A DNA stretch of 64,000 bases, taken from positions 102,800,140 to 102,864,139 of the forward strand of contig NW_026262712.1 of NCBI RefSeq assembly GCF_021869535.1, read 5' to 3'. Shown here piece after piece: positions 12,187 to 24,629 of the stretch; positions within the stretch are counted from its first letter, which is position 1; every line of letters begins with the position of its first letter. The translations under genes were made by a program, and so were the position numbers. The notes under the pieces were generated by a model that ran no database searches, was not told the origin of the DNA, and saw only the letters and a program-made list of their open reading frames with translations. The stretch is from Mytilus californianus. Taxonomy: Eukaryota > Mollusca > Bivalvia > Mytilida > Mytilidae.

Positions 12187-15149
12187 TCACTAACCCGATT
12201 TAACTTTTCCTCATGAATATTTTTAAAAATAGTAGAGCCGGAACTATATTTAAATATTCATGATAATATACAGAATAACTCGGTCCGAAACGAGAAAAAA
12301 GCTCGGCAGAGCCTCGCATTTGCCCGTTTCTAAGCCTCATCCTTATATCGTTGATATTTCAAGTCAGTACATTATTATTGTCTACATATGTCACAATATG
12401 GCATTAAGAAATGAGCAAAACCGATATCGTATAGTAACAAGCCTAATTGTGAAACAATTCAAAAGACAAAAAGGCCTGATTTATAACAAAACAATGAACT
12501 AAAACACAGAAAAAATCAAACGACAACCACCGAATAACAGACCGAATAACAGACTCCACACAAATAGAATGTGGCTGGTTTAAACAATAAATGGACACGA
12601 TCCACAAAAACTTACATAAAGGCAAAAGAGATAAAGCACATATTTCAGAAATACTCGCAATATCTTTAATAATTAAGCCATACGCTGCGATTCATAACAG
12701 TGCAACATTGAGAAGGGCATAGTTATTCTGCATATCAAGGAGGAAAAAGTAGTAGCTTTACCATTTTTTGCACATCTCATTACAGTTACTTCATAAAAAT
12801 ATTACTGAAAAAATATAGCTTTTATTGATTGTTGGGTGTTGTTTTGTTTACGTTCAGCAGCAAACAATTTATGCATTTTTGGAACAATAACGATTGTATA
12901 GTTAATGCAATATGTAGCTTATTCACAGATTATAAACAGTAGGGGTAAACTAACATTGAAACAGGACAAATAAAGAATTGGGTGTCTGTGTAGTTTTTTT
13001 ATTTTATATTTCGCGCAGCAAAACTTGTGCTTCTCATCAGCATTAGAATAAGTTGGGCTTAAAGAAGACCAGAGGGACATATTTCTGTACACATGTCAAC
13101 ACTTGCATTTTCTGGAACTATTATAACAGATATAGCTATACCTAGTCACATTAATATAACTTTATTAAACAGGAATATTTCTGTTAGTTAAGACTTTGTT
13201 GCAGTGTAGATATAAATCATAAATGCTAACGGTGATAAGAAAAATAACCTTCTTTTTCAATACTTCTAAAACGAAATTTCCCTCCCAAAAAGTAATGGAT
13301 ACGTTTTGTGATATAAATGTTGTCGCCATATGTAATTATACGTTCTTAAAAACCTATTAATTGTTCGATTATTTATACATTCTTTGCTTTTAGTGTTGAG
13401 TTTTAGAATTCCTAATGAAAGTTAATCCTGGAAACAGCTTTACACGCACTGAATTTATAAAATTTCATTTTGTTTGGGAACTAGTCTGTAAATATGTAAA
13501 CCTATAGTATACATAATAAAAATACTCCGGATTTTAACAGCTTTCAGTTCGATAATAGCTCTAATCGTGATATTTACGATAGTTTTTATCACAAGAGGTA
13601 TATGTATACATGTAATAAATCTTATGTTTTAATCAATTGCCTGCATGTGAATTTGTGAAAGATTGCAAAATTTGTTATTTATGGAATGTGAACGAAGTTT
13701 ACAACTGTATAACAAAATATCATTGTCTAGGTATCAGACAACAACCAGGAGCCTGTTATTCAGTTTTAGTCGGTGGTTACTGTCCACAATCTTTTCTTTC
13801 TTTTATTGTTTTAGCATGAATCAAGCCGTTTTTGTATGGGCACTCAATGGTTCCCTTGTAGTTTGCAACGACGGTATTAATCATACCATTGCGTAAAAAC
13901 GGTGAATTAACACTTTTTTCTTTTCTCTGTCGATCTTAGCTAATGGTATTGAATTTTGCTGAATTGATTTTAATTAATAGGCTTTCAGAGCTGTTTCAGA
14001 TGACTCCCTCTAGCCCACTGAAATGAAAGTCATATGGTAACTTGTGTTTGGACAAGTTATTCAAACAATTGTTATGGGACTAGTTAGAAAAGGTCATATC
14101 AGTCTTCTAATACTTTCGATTAAAACAGTCAATACCTTATATATTTTTATATTTAGGTTTGCTTTCAATTAATGATATCAATTCAACTGTTTGCCCGCAA
14201 TCCTTGTATCGTCAATAAAAATATTCACACTCATTTTCATACATGCACACATGGTCTGTTTGCTTCGCATCACGGTGCGGAGCTATTAGTTTCAGTCGAA
14301 ATACAAGCCATCTTGAAATAACTTATCACATATAGATTCTGATTTGTTGCTTTATGATGCGGTTGAGATACAGCAACAGCTATGGGCTTAAATAGATAAA
14401 AAATTACAATTTTCTCGTCTCAGGATAAGACATCAAATGCCGGAAAATTAACTATGTGTATTTCTGTTCCGATCAACTGTCATTAATTCATGTTCGTTTT
14501 ATTATGCATATTTTGACCACTGAAATTCAATATTGAAATATCAGTTATTAATACGTGTTTATTTGCTTTGTTAATCTGCAATATGCAAGATTTGTTTTGC
14601 TAAACAATGTTCCTATACAATGTTTACAAAAATGCATTATCTGTATTTTATAACTTCTGCCAATTTAGGCACACCTCCAGAGTCGTGTCTATTTGTAAAT
14701 GTTTTAATTTTCAACAAGTAAAGTAAACGAAATGTTAAAAGCATTGGTGTATAACGCACAACACTGAACAGCTGCCAGTTTAAAATTTCAGAAAAGTTCA
14801 TCTTAATATATATATATACAAAAATTGATATTCCAAGTATAAGACATCAATTTTATATCAATCAATATCTAAAAATACCGCATTTCCAATACCAAATCAA
14901 CAACCACATGCACACATATTACCTTAAATTAGGATAGAGCGAAGCAGTCCACACCGTTTTAGAAAGGTAAAACTTGTTTGCGTTTGTATTAAGACATAAA
15001 CAGCATTGATTCTCCAAATGAATGAAATCGTCTAATTTGACGATTAGTCAATTTTTTTCACCGCCTTTTCGATATATTTTAGTTCTTTTTAAAACCGTAT
15101 TGCAACAAATACAACAGACAGAAGATTTGACAAGCTATCAATCATTATG
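12187..15149. other. Non-coding stretch
   Basis: No supportable gene. The text at about 13720-13800 (CAGGAGCCTGTTATTCAG) belongs to the dispersed module described at 15150. The small open frames at 12260, 13637 and 13663 are short, lack motifs and overlap one another. Confidence 0.45.
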
Positions 15150-15560
15150 ACAAGTATGCTTATTTATGCACCTGCCCTAAGTCAGGAGCCTGTTGTTCAG
15201 TGGTTGTTGTTTGTTAGTGTGGTGCATAGGTGTTTCTCGTTTCTTGTTTTTTCATGTAGATTAGAAACGTACTTTAACTTATAATGGTTTACCTTTATAC
15301 AATGTGACTTGGATGGAGAGTTGTCTCATTGGCACTCATACCACATCTTCATATTTATAAAGACCGTTGATTTTCCTGTTTGAATGGTTTTACACTAGTC
15401 ATGTTGATGCTTTTTAATAGCTTGCTGTCCGGTATGAGCAAAAGCTCTGTGTTGAAGGCCGTACTTTGACCTATAATTGTTAACTTTTTATACAATGTGA
15501 CTTGGATGGAGAGTTGTCTCATTGACACTCATACAACAACTTTTTATTTATATTTATCTG
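15150..15560 (+). repeat. Dispersed SINE-like module, two copies in tandem
   Basis: Two copies end in the same signature, ACTTGGATGGAGAGTTGTCTC followed by ATTGGCACTCATACCAC (first about 15176-15358, second about 15361-15560). Upstream of the first lies the core CCTAAGTCAGGAGCCTGTTG shared with the Penelope-like 3' tails. Related copies lie at 37080-37317 and 51045-51235 on the plus strand. The tail alone occurs at about 35710-35780 in reverse complement and 54035-54090 on the plus strand. No clear tRNA head was found, so SINE is a working label only. Confidence 0.65.
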
Positions 15561-18500
15561 TAGAGTATAATGAAAAGAAGTGAATTTGGTGTTTGATACA
15601 AAAAATTAGATTGATGTTAACTTGTTCAATTTGTCCTTGCGTTCTTCTCTATGCCAAACTTGCTGAAAACTTTGGTACTTGTCTTTTTGAAATATGGTAT
15701 ATGCAAAAAACATAACAGCTTTGTTGGAGAGAGGCAACGGATACCGAATGGACCCTCAAAAACATGTCGAAAACAAACAAACAATTTCAAAAAAATAAAA
15801 ACGAAAAATGACCACGTAGAGACACTACAGTGCACAAACCACAATATAGAAAAATAAAGACTGAGCAACACGAACCCCACCAAAAATCGGGCTTGTCAGA
15901 AAATTTTTATCGAGCTTAGCGCGAATATTGATTTGTTTTTAGTTTTTAGTTTCTCGACGCTATCAATCAAATTATTTTTTTCAAAATTAAAACTAAGGCA
16001 TGGGGTAAATCTGGATTCAGAATACTTTTGTAGTCATCTGCTTGATCAGAATATTTTTTTTTCATCAAATTGGGGATCAGAATATTTTTTTAGGAAAAAA
16101 CCATAACCACACCATGCATAACTTGTCATATTAATGTCATTGCAAATATAATTGTTTATTATGTATAACGCAATAGACCACTTTCGAGTTCGTTTCATTT
16201 CCGTCAAAAACTTTGGTTTTTGTGAACATCATGCGTGCGTTTAGGGGCATCGTCACTTCCTTCCCATATTGAGCGAGCGGTTGAAAAAATATGATGCTAT
16301 ATTGCACAAATACTTCGGCGAATTAAATTCTTATAATTGATTATCAACACTGCTGTCATTAGGGAATTGTGGTTAAGTACTTACGGAACAAACATTATTT
16401 CTAGTTTATCCTGCATTGTGACGATCACGAAAACGCTTGATGAATTTTAATAGCGCAGGGATACAGGTGACCCCCTCTATCTGGTAAATGACGTCATAAA
16501 GGCGCGCATAATTGTATAATATTAAGTGTACAGTATGTGCTTATGTTTAGGTATATATTCACTATTAGTTTTGATAGTTTTAACTGATTAATGTTTTTAA
16601 CATTTATCTGAAAATTTGTAAACTATATTAATTACAACATTATCCTCCCTATAATCATAATCACATAAAGAATGTTTCTATCCTCAGTAGTTCTATACAA
16701 AGGAGTAGGGCTATAATAGCCTAAAATGGCCCCAGATTTACAAAATAATAAAAATTTAAACCCAGATAATTTTTCTACATAAATTAATAGAATATGAGTC
16801 AATGATTGAAAAAAACTGACTTTATCTAATGACGTCACAATGATAGGTACAAATGACGTCATAATCGAAAAAGGTGGCAAAAATACAGAAATTGAGATGG
16901 TTTTCCTACATTTTGACCACCGCACCATACTTCCACCAATTTAAAATTTTCACATTTTGACAAGTTAATACATATCAAACTTCAGATAAAAAATCTTTTT
17001 GGTGCAAGGTTGGTGCGATAGTTTATTTTAATTTTTCTCATAGCCAAGTAGAGCAATAAATAGCTGAAATTTGCCTTTAAAATGAGACATGTTCGTCTGA
17101 TAAAGTTTAATTTATACATTATTATGCTTATATGAATTTAACTTTTCGCTTACGAATCAGCAACATGTATTTCTGTAAATTTTTTTCACAAGTATACCTT
17201 AGTTTTAACTTTTTAAAACCCAAAAGTAATGAAAGACATATTGTAAGGGAATCAACCATAACTTTGAGAATTTTTTTTTAAATATGAAATTTTAGATAGA
17301 CATACAATGTAACTAAATCTGATCATTTCTTATCTTTCTTCTAATCTCAACTGAAAATTCAAACAGAATAGAAAAGGGACATTCTTCTTTTGTATAATGA
17401 TTGGATCCATGATTTATGAAAGGGGGGGGGGGGGGGGTTAATTCCATAAAACACAATATACCTAAAAGAGATTTAAAAGATTCTATGCTTTAATTTACAT
17501 AATTGGTGAGAAACATGACATTTTTTTTAAATGATACAACCCTAATTAGGACATGTTGAATTAGATATGTCTTTGGTGGTAATAAGTATAATGAGTACAA
17601 GTTTCATAACATTTCAGTTTGGTTGTGGCAAAGTAAAGTAAGTCATGTGAACGGTGAACGGAAACCGAAAAATTACTGATTTTTCCAGTTATAAAAGGAC
17701 ATTACTCTGGAACAGTGAAAGTAACGCCAACTTAATTCTAAATTGATCTGTAATTCAGTGGTTATCGTTTGTTGCTATTAGTAGTGTGCCCAGTCAAAAA
17801 ATTTGATCTATTTGGGTTAACGGAATAACACACGGCTATATTTTATATCATTGGAAAGAGGAGAAAAAGCCTCGTCGAAATATTGATGTCGTTGTCTACA
17901 GTGGTCACGATTTTCTTAAATTTGGGTCAAAGGTCAAATCTAAAATTTCAAGGAAAACGTAGAGTCACGTTTAGACAGCTGACCGTCCCTACATATTTGC
18001 GTTTATAGCAAAATAAGTTCAAATAATTCAAAGGATTATAACTATAGTTTCTATATTTAGGACTAATTTGATATTTCATTGCCAAATATGGTTCGAGATT
18101 GACATTTGTACTTATAGGGTGCACATTTACAATTTTCAGTCAGCTGTTAAATAACAGTGACCTTGACCTTTTAAAAGTTCCAAAATTGGAATTTTTACAT
18201 AAGATTCGATACAAGTGATCTTTAAAGATGTTTTTTAGATATTAACATTTATAAGTTGTCCTCCCAAAATGTTATTTTTTCCGTCTTTTGATAGAAGGTG
18301 TTCGTCATGATTTACTGGGTAAATATCCAATTTTCTTTTGGTGAACGTGGAAACACATCAAATAGTACTTGGGTCCAAAACTGATGAATATTAACGCAGA
18401 ATTGATTGAACTAGCAGGTCTGAGTATATATTTGCTTTACAGAAATAAAAAAACAAACTGCAAACGGTGAAAAAGGGGGAGGGTTTCTGTTACAAGTTAT

Positions 18501-18740
18501 GAAAACAAAATGAGAATTAGAAACCGCAGGCTAATCACTCCATCTTACACACAGTGTAATGTACATGACTTATCGAATATAAATTGGCCTACAATTGACA
18601 TGAAGTTAAAGATTATACACAAAACGAAAGTTCTAGGATTTTATATTTGGTTACTAATATATGGTATCCTTGCAAGGTTTACATGACCGCCAGACATGAT
18701 TCACCTGACCTGAGAGCAATGCTGTGCCCCCAATCGTGGT
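15561..18740. other. Non-coding stretch
   Basis: No gene is supported. Features are a 17-base poly-G at about 17421-17438, three further TGACGTCA words (16489, 16830, 16854), and AT-rich unique-looking sequence. The minus-strand 98-codon frame at 16632-16928 has no recognisable motif. Confidence 0.4.
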
Positions 18741-18749
18741 AAGACATGG

Positions 18750-19610
18750 TAATACCGATGCGGGTTATGGAACATAAATGGATAGTCAAAGAATGTAAAT
18801 AGTGACAAAAACTTTTTAATTGATGCATGTTTGAAAAACTTAGATCTTCACATGATAGGGATAGTAGAAACACACTTGATGAATCATAGTATTTGCATTG
18901 ATAATTATAAATGGTATGGCAATAACCGCAAGCTAATCCACACCCGTGCAAAGACAGGCTCAGGAGGGGTTGGCCTATTAGTGAAAGAGGAATTACTATC
19001 TACTTTCAACATTGATGTTGAAGACGATTCAACAGACGGGATAATCTGGATAAAATTTGTAGAAAAAAACAACGATAGCAATAAATTTTATGTTAGTGTT
19101 GTGTATTTACCACCTGAATTTTCTGTACGTTCAACAAATGCTATTGAATTCTTTGATACACTTATGTCTCAAATATACTCTATTCCGAATGGATGTCCTC
19201 TTTATATGTGTGCTGATTTTAACAGCAGGATTGGAGATATAGAGGATTATATTCCAGGGGTAGATAATTTGCCAGAGAGTGAAGTTATTGATTTTAAGGC
19301 AAATAGCTATGGAGAAATGTTTTGTGAATTTTTATCCAATGTTAATTGTTGTGTATTGAATGGTCGTAATCATATAAGCAACGACTTTACATATGTATCA
19401 ACAAGAGGATCATCAGTAGTTGATTATTGTAACGCCCCATTTGAAAATATAAATAGGTTTAAAAAATTTGAAGTCATTCGTGCAAGTGAGTTAGCAAATA
19501 AAAATTTAACAACAGGACCAATTGAGCAAAAACACATCCCGGATCATTCAGTTTTATGCTGGGAATTGGAAAATGCAGTATGTGAAAATATCAATAAGCA
19601 AAGTTTATAA
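18750..19610 (+). pseudogene. LINE-1 endonuclease domain (EEP family)
   Basis: The endonuclease would nick target DNA to prime reverse transcription. The frame beginning with WNING (about 18759) contains an in-frame TAG at 18783-18785, then continues open from 18786 to 19610. Motifs in order are ETHL (metal-binding glutamate, near 18866), the GSGGVGLLV strand, ADFNSR (catalytic Asp-Asn, near 19210), the VDYC region and PDHSVL (catalytic His, near 19540). These match the exonuclease-endonuclease-phosphatase fold used by LINEs. The frame shifts near 19600 just before the linker region. The natural start lies upstream and is not identifiable, so this is a pseudogene with a recognisable active site. 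Confidence 0.7.
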
Positions 19611-20436
19611 ACTTTATAAAAAAAAATAGTTGTGATAATAGAAGTAATTATGTTGTTTATAATGTGAAAAATATTCCTGATACATGGATGAATGATGAAA
19701 ATAGTATTAATCTTATCAATTCTTGCATTGCTAATATAGCAAGCTGTAACGGAATTCAAGTTGAATTAGATAATATATATAATGATTTTGTTAATATTAT
19801 GCATAATGAGATGAATGTTAAATTGGACAAAAAGATAAAAATTATGAACAGTGTAAATAACAAAAAGCGCCGTTATAAAAAACGATGGTGGACCGATGAA
19901 CTAACTGTAAAATGGAATCAGGTATGCCTGGCAGAAAGACAATATTTACATTGTACCAAAATAAACAGTAACACATATTTACGACAAATTTATGTTAGTA
20001 AGCGAAAAGAATTTGATAAACTAGTCCAACAAAGTAAACGACAGTATTGGCACAGTTGTCAAGAGGAACTTGTAAAAAACAAAAATGATCCAAGACAATT
20101 TTGGCGTAAAATAGGCAATATTGGTATTGGTAATGAAAGACAATCGAAAATTCCAAATGAGGTGTTGCGAAGTATGGATCTGTTACAAATAACATGGACG
20201 ATGTTTTACAAAAATGGAAAGACAGTTTTCATGGTTTGTTGAATTCCAATCCAGATAACAATAAGAATTATGGTGTTGGAAAGTTAATTGTAAAGAATGA
20301 TATTGTATGTAATGATTTAGATGCTTATATATCTTTTGATGAAGTTTATAAGGTAGCTATGGCAGCCAAGAATGGGAAAAGCCCAGGTGTAGATTGTATT
20401 CAGGAAGAGTTATGCAAAAATTATACAGTTATTTAA
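19611..20436 (+). pseudogene. LINE-1 linker between endonuclease and RT
   Basis: Two overlapping frames (19664-20242 and 20194-20436) encode the lysine-rich linker found between endonuclease and RT in LINEs. Recognisable pieces are RRYKKRWWTDEL, a KSKRQYW-like segment (QQSKRQYWHSCQEEL), DPRQFWRKIG, and the RT-leading box KNGKSPGVDCIQEEL. Frame breaks lie near 19600, 20185 and 20430. No catalytic function is expected of this segment. It confirms that the flanking endonuclease and RT belong to one element. Confidence 0.6.
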
Positions 20437-21659
20437 CTAAATTGTTTAATATTTGTTTTAAATTTGGCAAAGTTCCAATATGTGGAATAAAGGTATTATT
20501 ACTCCTATACCTAAATGTTCAACTACAGATCCTAGAGATCCTTTATCATACAGAGGTATTACCTTAGCATCTTGTGCATATAAACTATATTGTGGAGTCT
20601 TAAATAAAAGGTTAACACTGAGTGGTTAGACGAAAGGGAGATAATAAATGATGAACAAATTGTGTTTATTAAAGGTAGAAGTACAATAGATCATATCAGT
20701 ACATTAACATCTCTGATTGAAACTAGGAAAAAATGTAAGCTGTCAACTTTTGTATCTTTCATTGACTTTAAGAAAGCTTATGATTCTATTGATAGAGTTT
20801 TGTTATTTAATAAATTAAAAAAACTTGGTGTTAGTACAAAATTTATATATGCTTTAAAGGCTATTTATTCGAATGTAGAATGTAGTGTCAGATTAAATGG
20901 TAACATGACTGAATGGTTCTGTTTTAATACTGGTTTAAAACAAGGTTGTGTATTGTCAACAGTAATGTTTAATATATGTATTAATGATTTAATTGATGAT
21001 ATTAAGTTGTTAGACATTGGTATTAATATTAATAAAAATTATCTATCTTGCTGTATGCCGATGACATAGTTTTATTAGCAGAAAATGATGAGGATTTACA
21101 AAAATTATTAGATGTTTTAAATGTATGGTGTAATCATAATAGTTTAAAAGTAAATTTAAGAAAATCAAATTTTATACATTTTTCTGTAGCCAGATCAGAT
21201 TTTCAGTTCAGTTTAAATGATGAAAACATTGAGTATGTTTCAAGTTACCAATACTTAGGTTTATTGTTAACCGAATTTTTAGACTACCAATTAATGGCAA
21301 AAGCTGTAGCCAGGTCAGCAAGTAGGGCATTAGGTTTACTTATTGTTAAATGTAAAGCACATGGTGGTTTTCAGCACAATATCTACACAAAGCTATTTGA
21401 TACGATGGTTTGGTCAGTCATAAATTATGGCTCATCGATCTGGGGCACGAGAGATTACTCGTGCATTATGGCAGGACAGAATCGCGCCATGCGTTTCTAC
21501 ATGGGTGTGGGTAAATATACCCCTAACGATGCAGTGTCAGGTGATATGGGCTGGAAGCCACCATGTGTTAAACAGTGGACAAATATTTTTAGACACTGGT
21601 CCAGATGTACAAAAATGGACAATAATAGAATTAATCATAAAGTTTTAAATGGTCAGTGA
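20437..21659 (+). pseudogene. LINE-1 reverse transcriptase
   Basis: This segment contains the RT palm. An out-of-frame piece at 20437-20625 includes ITPIPKCSTTDPRDPLSYRG. The frame 20662-21069 has GRSTIDHIS, the catalytic SFIDFKKAYDSIDR and the GLKQGCVLS box. The frame 21048-21659 opens with YADDIVLLAE, the active-site Asp pair, followed by the thumb and a connecting region. The frames overlap at 21048-21069, so a single-base shift separates the first catalytic Asp from YADD. Several independent breaks make it inactive. The motifs are typical of LINE RTs. I do not assign a named family. Confidence 0.75.
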
Positions 21660-22212
21660 TGAAAGGCAGTTGTAAATTGAAAAATTGGTGTTACAAAGTT
21701 ATGGAGATATTAAAATCTTTTGATTTTGAAAGATATTTTAAAATAAATGAAAATTTTCTTGATAGTTATAGTATATCTCAGTTAGAAGAGAAAATGGTTG
21801 ATAAATATAAAAAAGACTGGTGTACAAGAATTATTTCATATAGTACTGGTTGTAAACTGAGAACATATAAGCTCTTTAAACATACTTATAACACTGAACA
21901 ATATTTACTACAGAAAATGCCATTGCGTCATCGTAGTGCTTTTTCAAAATTTAGATGTGGTGTAGCACCATTAAAAATTGAAACTGGTCGATATGAAAAG
22001 AAAAATCTAGACGAAAGAGTCTGTTTGAACTGCAATATTTTAGAGGATGAAAAACATGTACTTTTAAATTGTCCCTTGTATGAAGATCTAAGACATGCTC
22101 TGTTTACTGATATATTGTGTCATAATGATATGTTTTTAAACTTGTCTGATGAAGAAAAATTTATATATATGTTTAAAAATAGCAATATGTGTAATATTGT
22201 TGCCAAAACTTC
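21656..22212 (+). pseudogene. LINE-1 ORF2 C-terminal region with CCHC-like motif
   Basis: The frame contains LRHRSAFSKFRCG-type text and a C-x2-C...H-x4-C motif (CLNCN...EKHVLLNC, about 22023-22073). This is the nucleic-acid-binding tail seen in many LINEs. The same layout occurs in the fragments at 34072 and 55032. The frame is truncated after AKT near 22210 by the TTC-rich tail of LINE-2. Residues after that point are not part of this protein. Confidence 0.65.
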
Positions 22213-22394
22213 TCTTCTTCTTCTTCTTCTTCCGATTACGGGAGTAGACTCCTAGGTAGGAGTGTAAAACTTCCCGGAACTTGTGTGCTATGTACATATG
22301 GACTTAATTTAAAAATAATATGACAAAGAAAAATCATTAACAATAACATATATACAGATTCATTTCGTCTTCAAGCCATTGTTCCACTACTAAA
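22213..22394 (-). mobile_element. LINE-2 3' end (minus strand)
   Basis: Read on the minus strand, the segment ends in ACTCCCGTAATCGGAAGAAG followed by a (GAA)n tail at 22213-22235. That looks like the 3' terminus of a CR1/jockey-type LINE. I interpret it as the 3' UTR tail of the minus-strand LINE at 24252-27125, separated from it by the insertion of Penelope-like copy B. The connection is inference from position, strand and tail. Confidence 0.5.
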
Positions 22395-23605
22395 TTGTCT
22401 ATTCTTCTTACCAGTACACTTGGTACAATCAAAAACCTGATAATAAATTGTTCAAATAAGGCCTTCGAAAATAGTGGAATTAATTACTTTTGGAGTGTCA
22501 AGAACTCGTTGGAAGTACTTGATAAATTGCATGCATATATTGGTGATTTTGAATCTGTTCAAAGTTTTGATCTTTCTACCCTATATACCACATTGCCTCA
22601 CATTCTCATTAAGAAAAAATTCACACACCTAATTAAATGGGCATTTAAAAAGTCAGAATGTGAATATATATGTTCAAACTCTTTTAGGTCATTTTTTAGT
22701 AGCAATAAACAAAAAAACTATGTCAATTGGACATGCTTTGATACTATATATGCCCTTGAATTTTTACTAGATAACATTTTTGTTCGCTTTGGAGATTCCG
22801 TATATCGTCAGGTTATCGGAATTCCAATGGGGACTAACTGTGCACCACTTATTGCGGACCTTTTTTTGTATTGCTATGAGTTACAATTTATGACAAAAAC
22901 CAGTAAAGACCCATCGAAACAACATCTGATACACAAATTTAATAATACTTTTAGATATTTGGATGATATTTTGGCTCTCAATAATGACGACTTCAGTATG
23001 TATACTAAAGAAATTTATCCTGTTGAACTTACTTTAAATAAAGCTAATACTAACAATGACCACTGCCCTTTCCTCGATCTTGATATCTATATCATTAACG
23101 GAAAGCTTAATACTAAAATATATGATAAAAGAGATGATTTTTCATTTCCTATCGTTAATTATCCATTTTTAGATGGTGACGTTCCCTTGTCACCATCTTA
23201 CGGTGTTTATATATCTCAACTTGTACGATTCGCTCGTGTGTGTAACGATGTTTTAGATTTTAACGAGAGAAATTTATGTATTACTGAAAGATTGTTACAC
23301 CAGGGTTTTCGATATCACAAACTAGTCAAACATTTACTAAATTTTATCGTCGGTATAAGGACATCATTCGTAAATATAGCTCAACATGCAGACTTCTTAT
23401 ACGTTCAGGTATTTCACATCCAATTTTTTATGGAAATATTCTTTATAAAGCACAAAAATGTCAGTATTCACCTCTGAAACTAACAAAACCTTTAAATAGA
23501 CTTATTAAGAAGGGATTTAGTTACGATACTGTTGTCAGGTCATTAAAGATTGCATATGTTGGCGTTAATATTGATTCACTTATAGGGTCTTTGCATCGGC
23601 ACTAA
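22395..23605 (+). pseudogene. Penelope-like reverse transcriptase (copy B)
   Basis: The RT is open from 22395 to about 23330 and then shifts by a single missing A (compare copy A near 6098, AGTCAAAACATT). The homologous stop in the other frame is at 23603-23605. Motifs in order are STLGTIKNLI, SFDLSTLYTTLP (first catalytic Asp, about residue 58), RQVIGIPMGTNCAPLIADLF, FRYLDDILAL (catalytic Asp pair, about residue 195) and the thumb LNKANTNNDHCPFLDLDIYI. The GIPMGTNCAP form and YLDD box fit Penelope-like RTs. No GIY-YIG endonuclease follows the RT before the stop, so the copy is either from an endonuclease-less type or carried the nuclease at the missing N-terminus. The start codon shown is arbitrary because the 5' end is truncated. 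Confidence 0.7.
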
Positions 23606-24252
23606 ACACATTTATTTAAAAACCAGTTGTTGGCATGACACGGGTTATGTTCTTCTCATATATGTTATGATGGTATGATACTAAACCCCTAACGGGAAGG
23701 ATTGTGCCTGATATTCATATGATGAAGACATAATCTTTCAATCAGTTTAATTGAAGTCTGGAGCTGGCATGTCAGTTAACTGCTAGTAGTCTGTTGTTAT
23801 TTATGTATTATTGTCATTTTGTTTATTTTCTTTGGTTACATCTTCTGACATCAGACTCGGACTTCTCTTGAACTGAATTTTAATGTGCGTATTGTTATGC
23901 GTTTACTTTTCTAAATTGGCTAGAGGTATAGGGGGGGGGGGGTTGAGATCTCATAAACATGTTTAACCCCGCCGCATTTTTGCGCCTGTCCCAAGTCAGG
24001 AGCCTCTAGCCTTTGTTAGTCTTGTATTATTTTTAATTTTAGTTTCTTGTGTACAATTTGGAGTTTAGTATGGCGTTCATTATCACTGAACTAGTATATA
24101 TATTTGTTTAGGGGCCAGCTGAAGGACGCCTCCGGGTGCGGGAATTTCTCGCTGCATTGAAGACCTGTTGGTGGCCTTCTGCTGTTGTCTGTTCTGTGGT
24201 CGGGTTGTTGTCTCTTTGACACATTCCCCATTTCCATTCTCAATTTTATTAT
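22395..24252 (+). mobile_element. Penelope-like retroelement, copy B (longest copy)
   Basis: This is the most complete of three copies in the window. It has an RT of about 400 codons followed by a conserved 3' region of about 650 bp (23606-24252) that also ends copies A and C. The 3' region holds the module AACCCCGCCGCATTTTTGCG, CCCAAGTCAGGAGCC and the closing GGGGCCAGCTGAAGGACGCC block, ending CATTCTCAATTTTATT. It abuts the 3' UTR of LINE-2 on the right. The 5' end is truncated. Confidence 0.7.
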
Positions 24253-24270
24253 GTACAGTGGCTTTGTAGT

Positions 24271-24546
24271 TTAATAAGTTGTTGTGGATCCTTCAAATGT
24301 TAGAGTGGATATGCCACTTTTGAAGGATTCCAGGGTGTCAGACATACCTATTGCTTCAGGTAGTGAGTTCCAGTCCGAAATAGTGTGAGGATAAAAAGAA
24401 AATTGATAGAAATCTTTATTTGTTGATATTTGCCTAAATTTATGTTTCCCCCTAGTACGTCTATCAGATATTGTTAAATTGTCCTTAGGAACTTCCACTA
24501 ACCCCCAATTTATTTTATATAGCATAGTTAATCTAGCTTTTTTCAT
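24271..24546 (-). pseudogene. LINE-2 ORF2 C-terminal tail
   Basis: This 91-codon frame encodes the usual C-terminal tail of jockey/CR1 ORF2, with RRTRGKHKFRQI and FYPHTISDWNSLPEAI followed by SFKSGIST before the stop. The DWNSLP box is widely shared by these LINEs. It is separated from the RT frame by about 80 bases in a different register. Confidence 0.7.
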
Positions 24547-24629
24547 TCTTATTTCTTAATTTTCCCATTCCAATGATTTAATTAAATTTGAAACTGCTCC
24601 AGGTGATCTGTCTTTATAATCATTGAAGA

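Larger units (their letters stand above)
18746..22212 (+). mobile_element. LINE-1 here: plus-strand non-LTR retrotransposon, 5' part
   Basis: A degenerate ORF2 runs in order from an apurinic-type endonuclease through an RT to a cysteine/histidine C-terminal region. The coding text is cut off near 22210, where a GAA/TTC-rich tail of an inserted minus-strand element begins. The missing C-terminal residues and 3' UTR appear to resume at about 27126-27362. Clade assignment (CR1/L2/jockey-like) is uncertain. ORF1 was not found. Confidence 0.7.
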
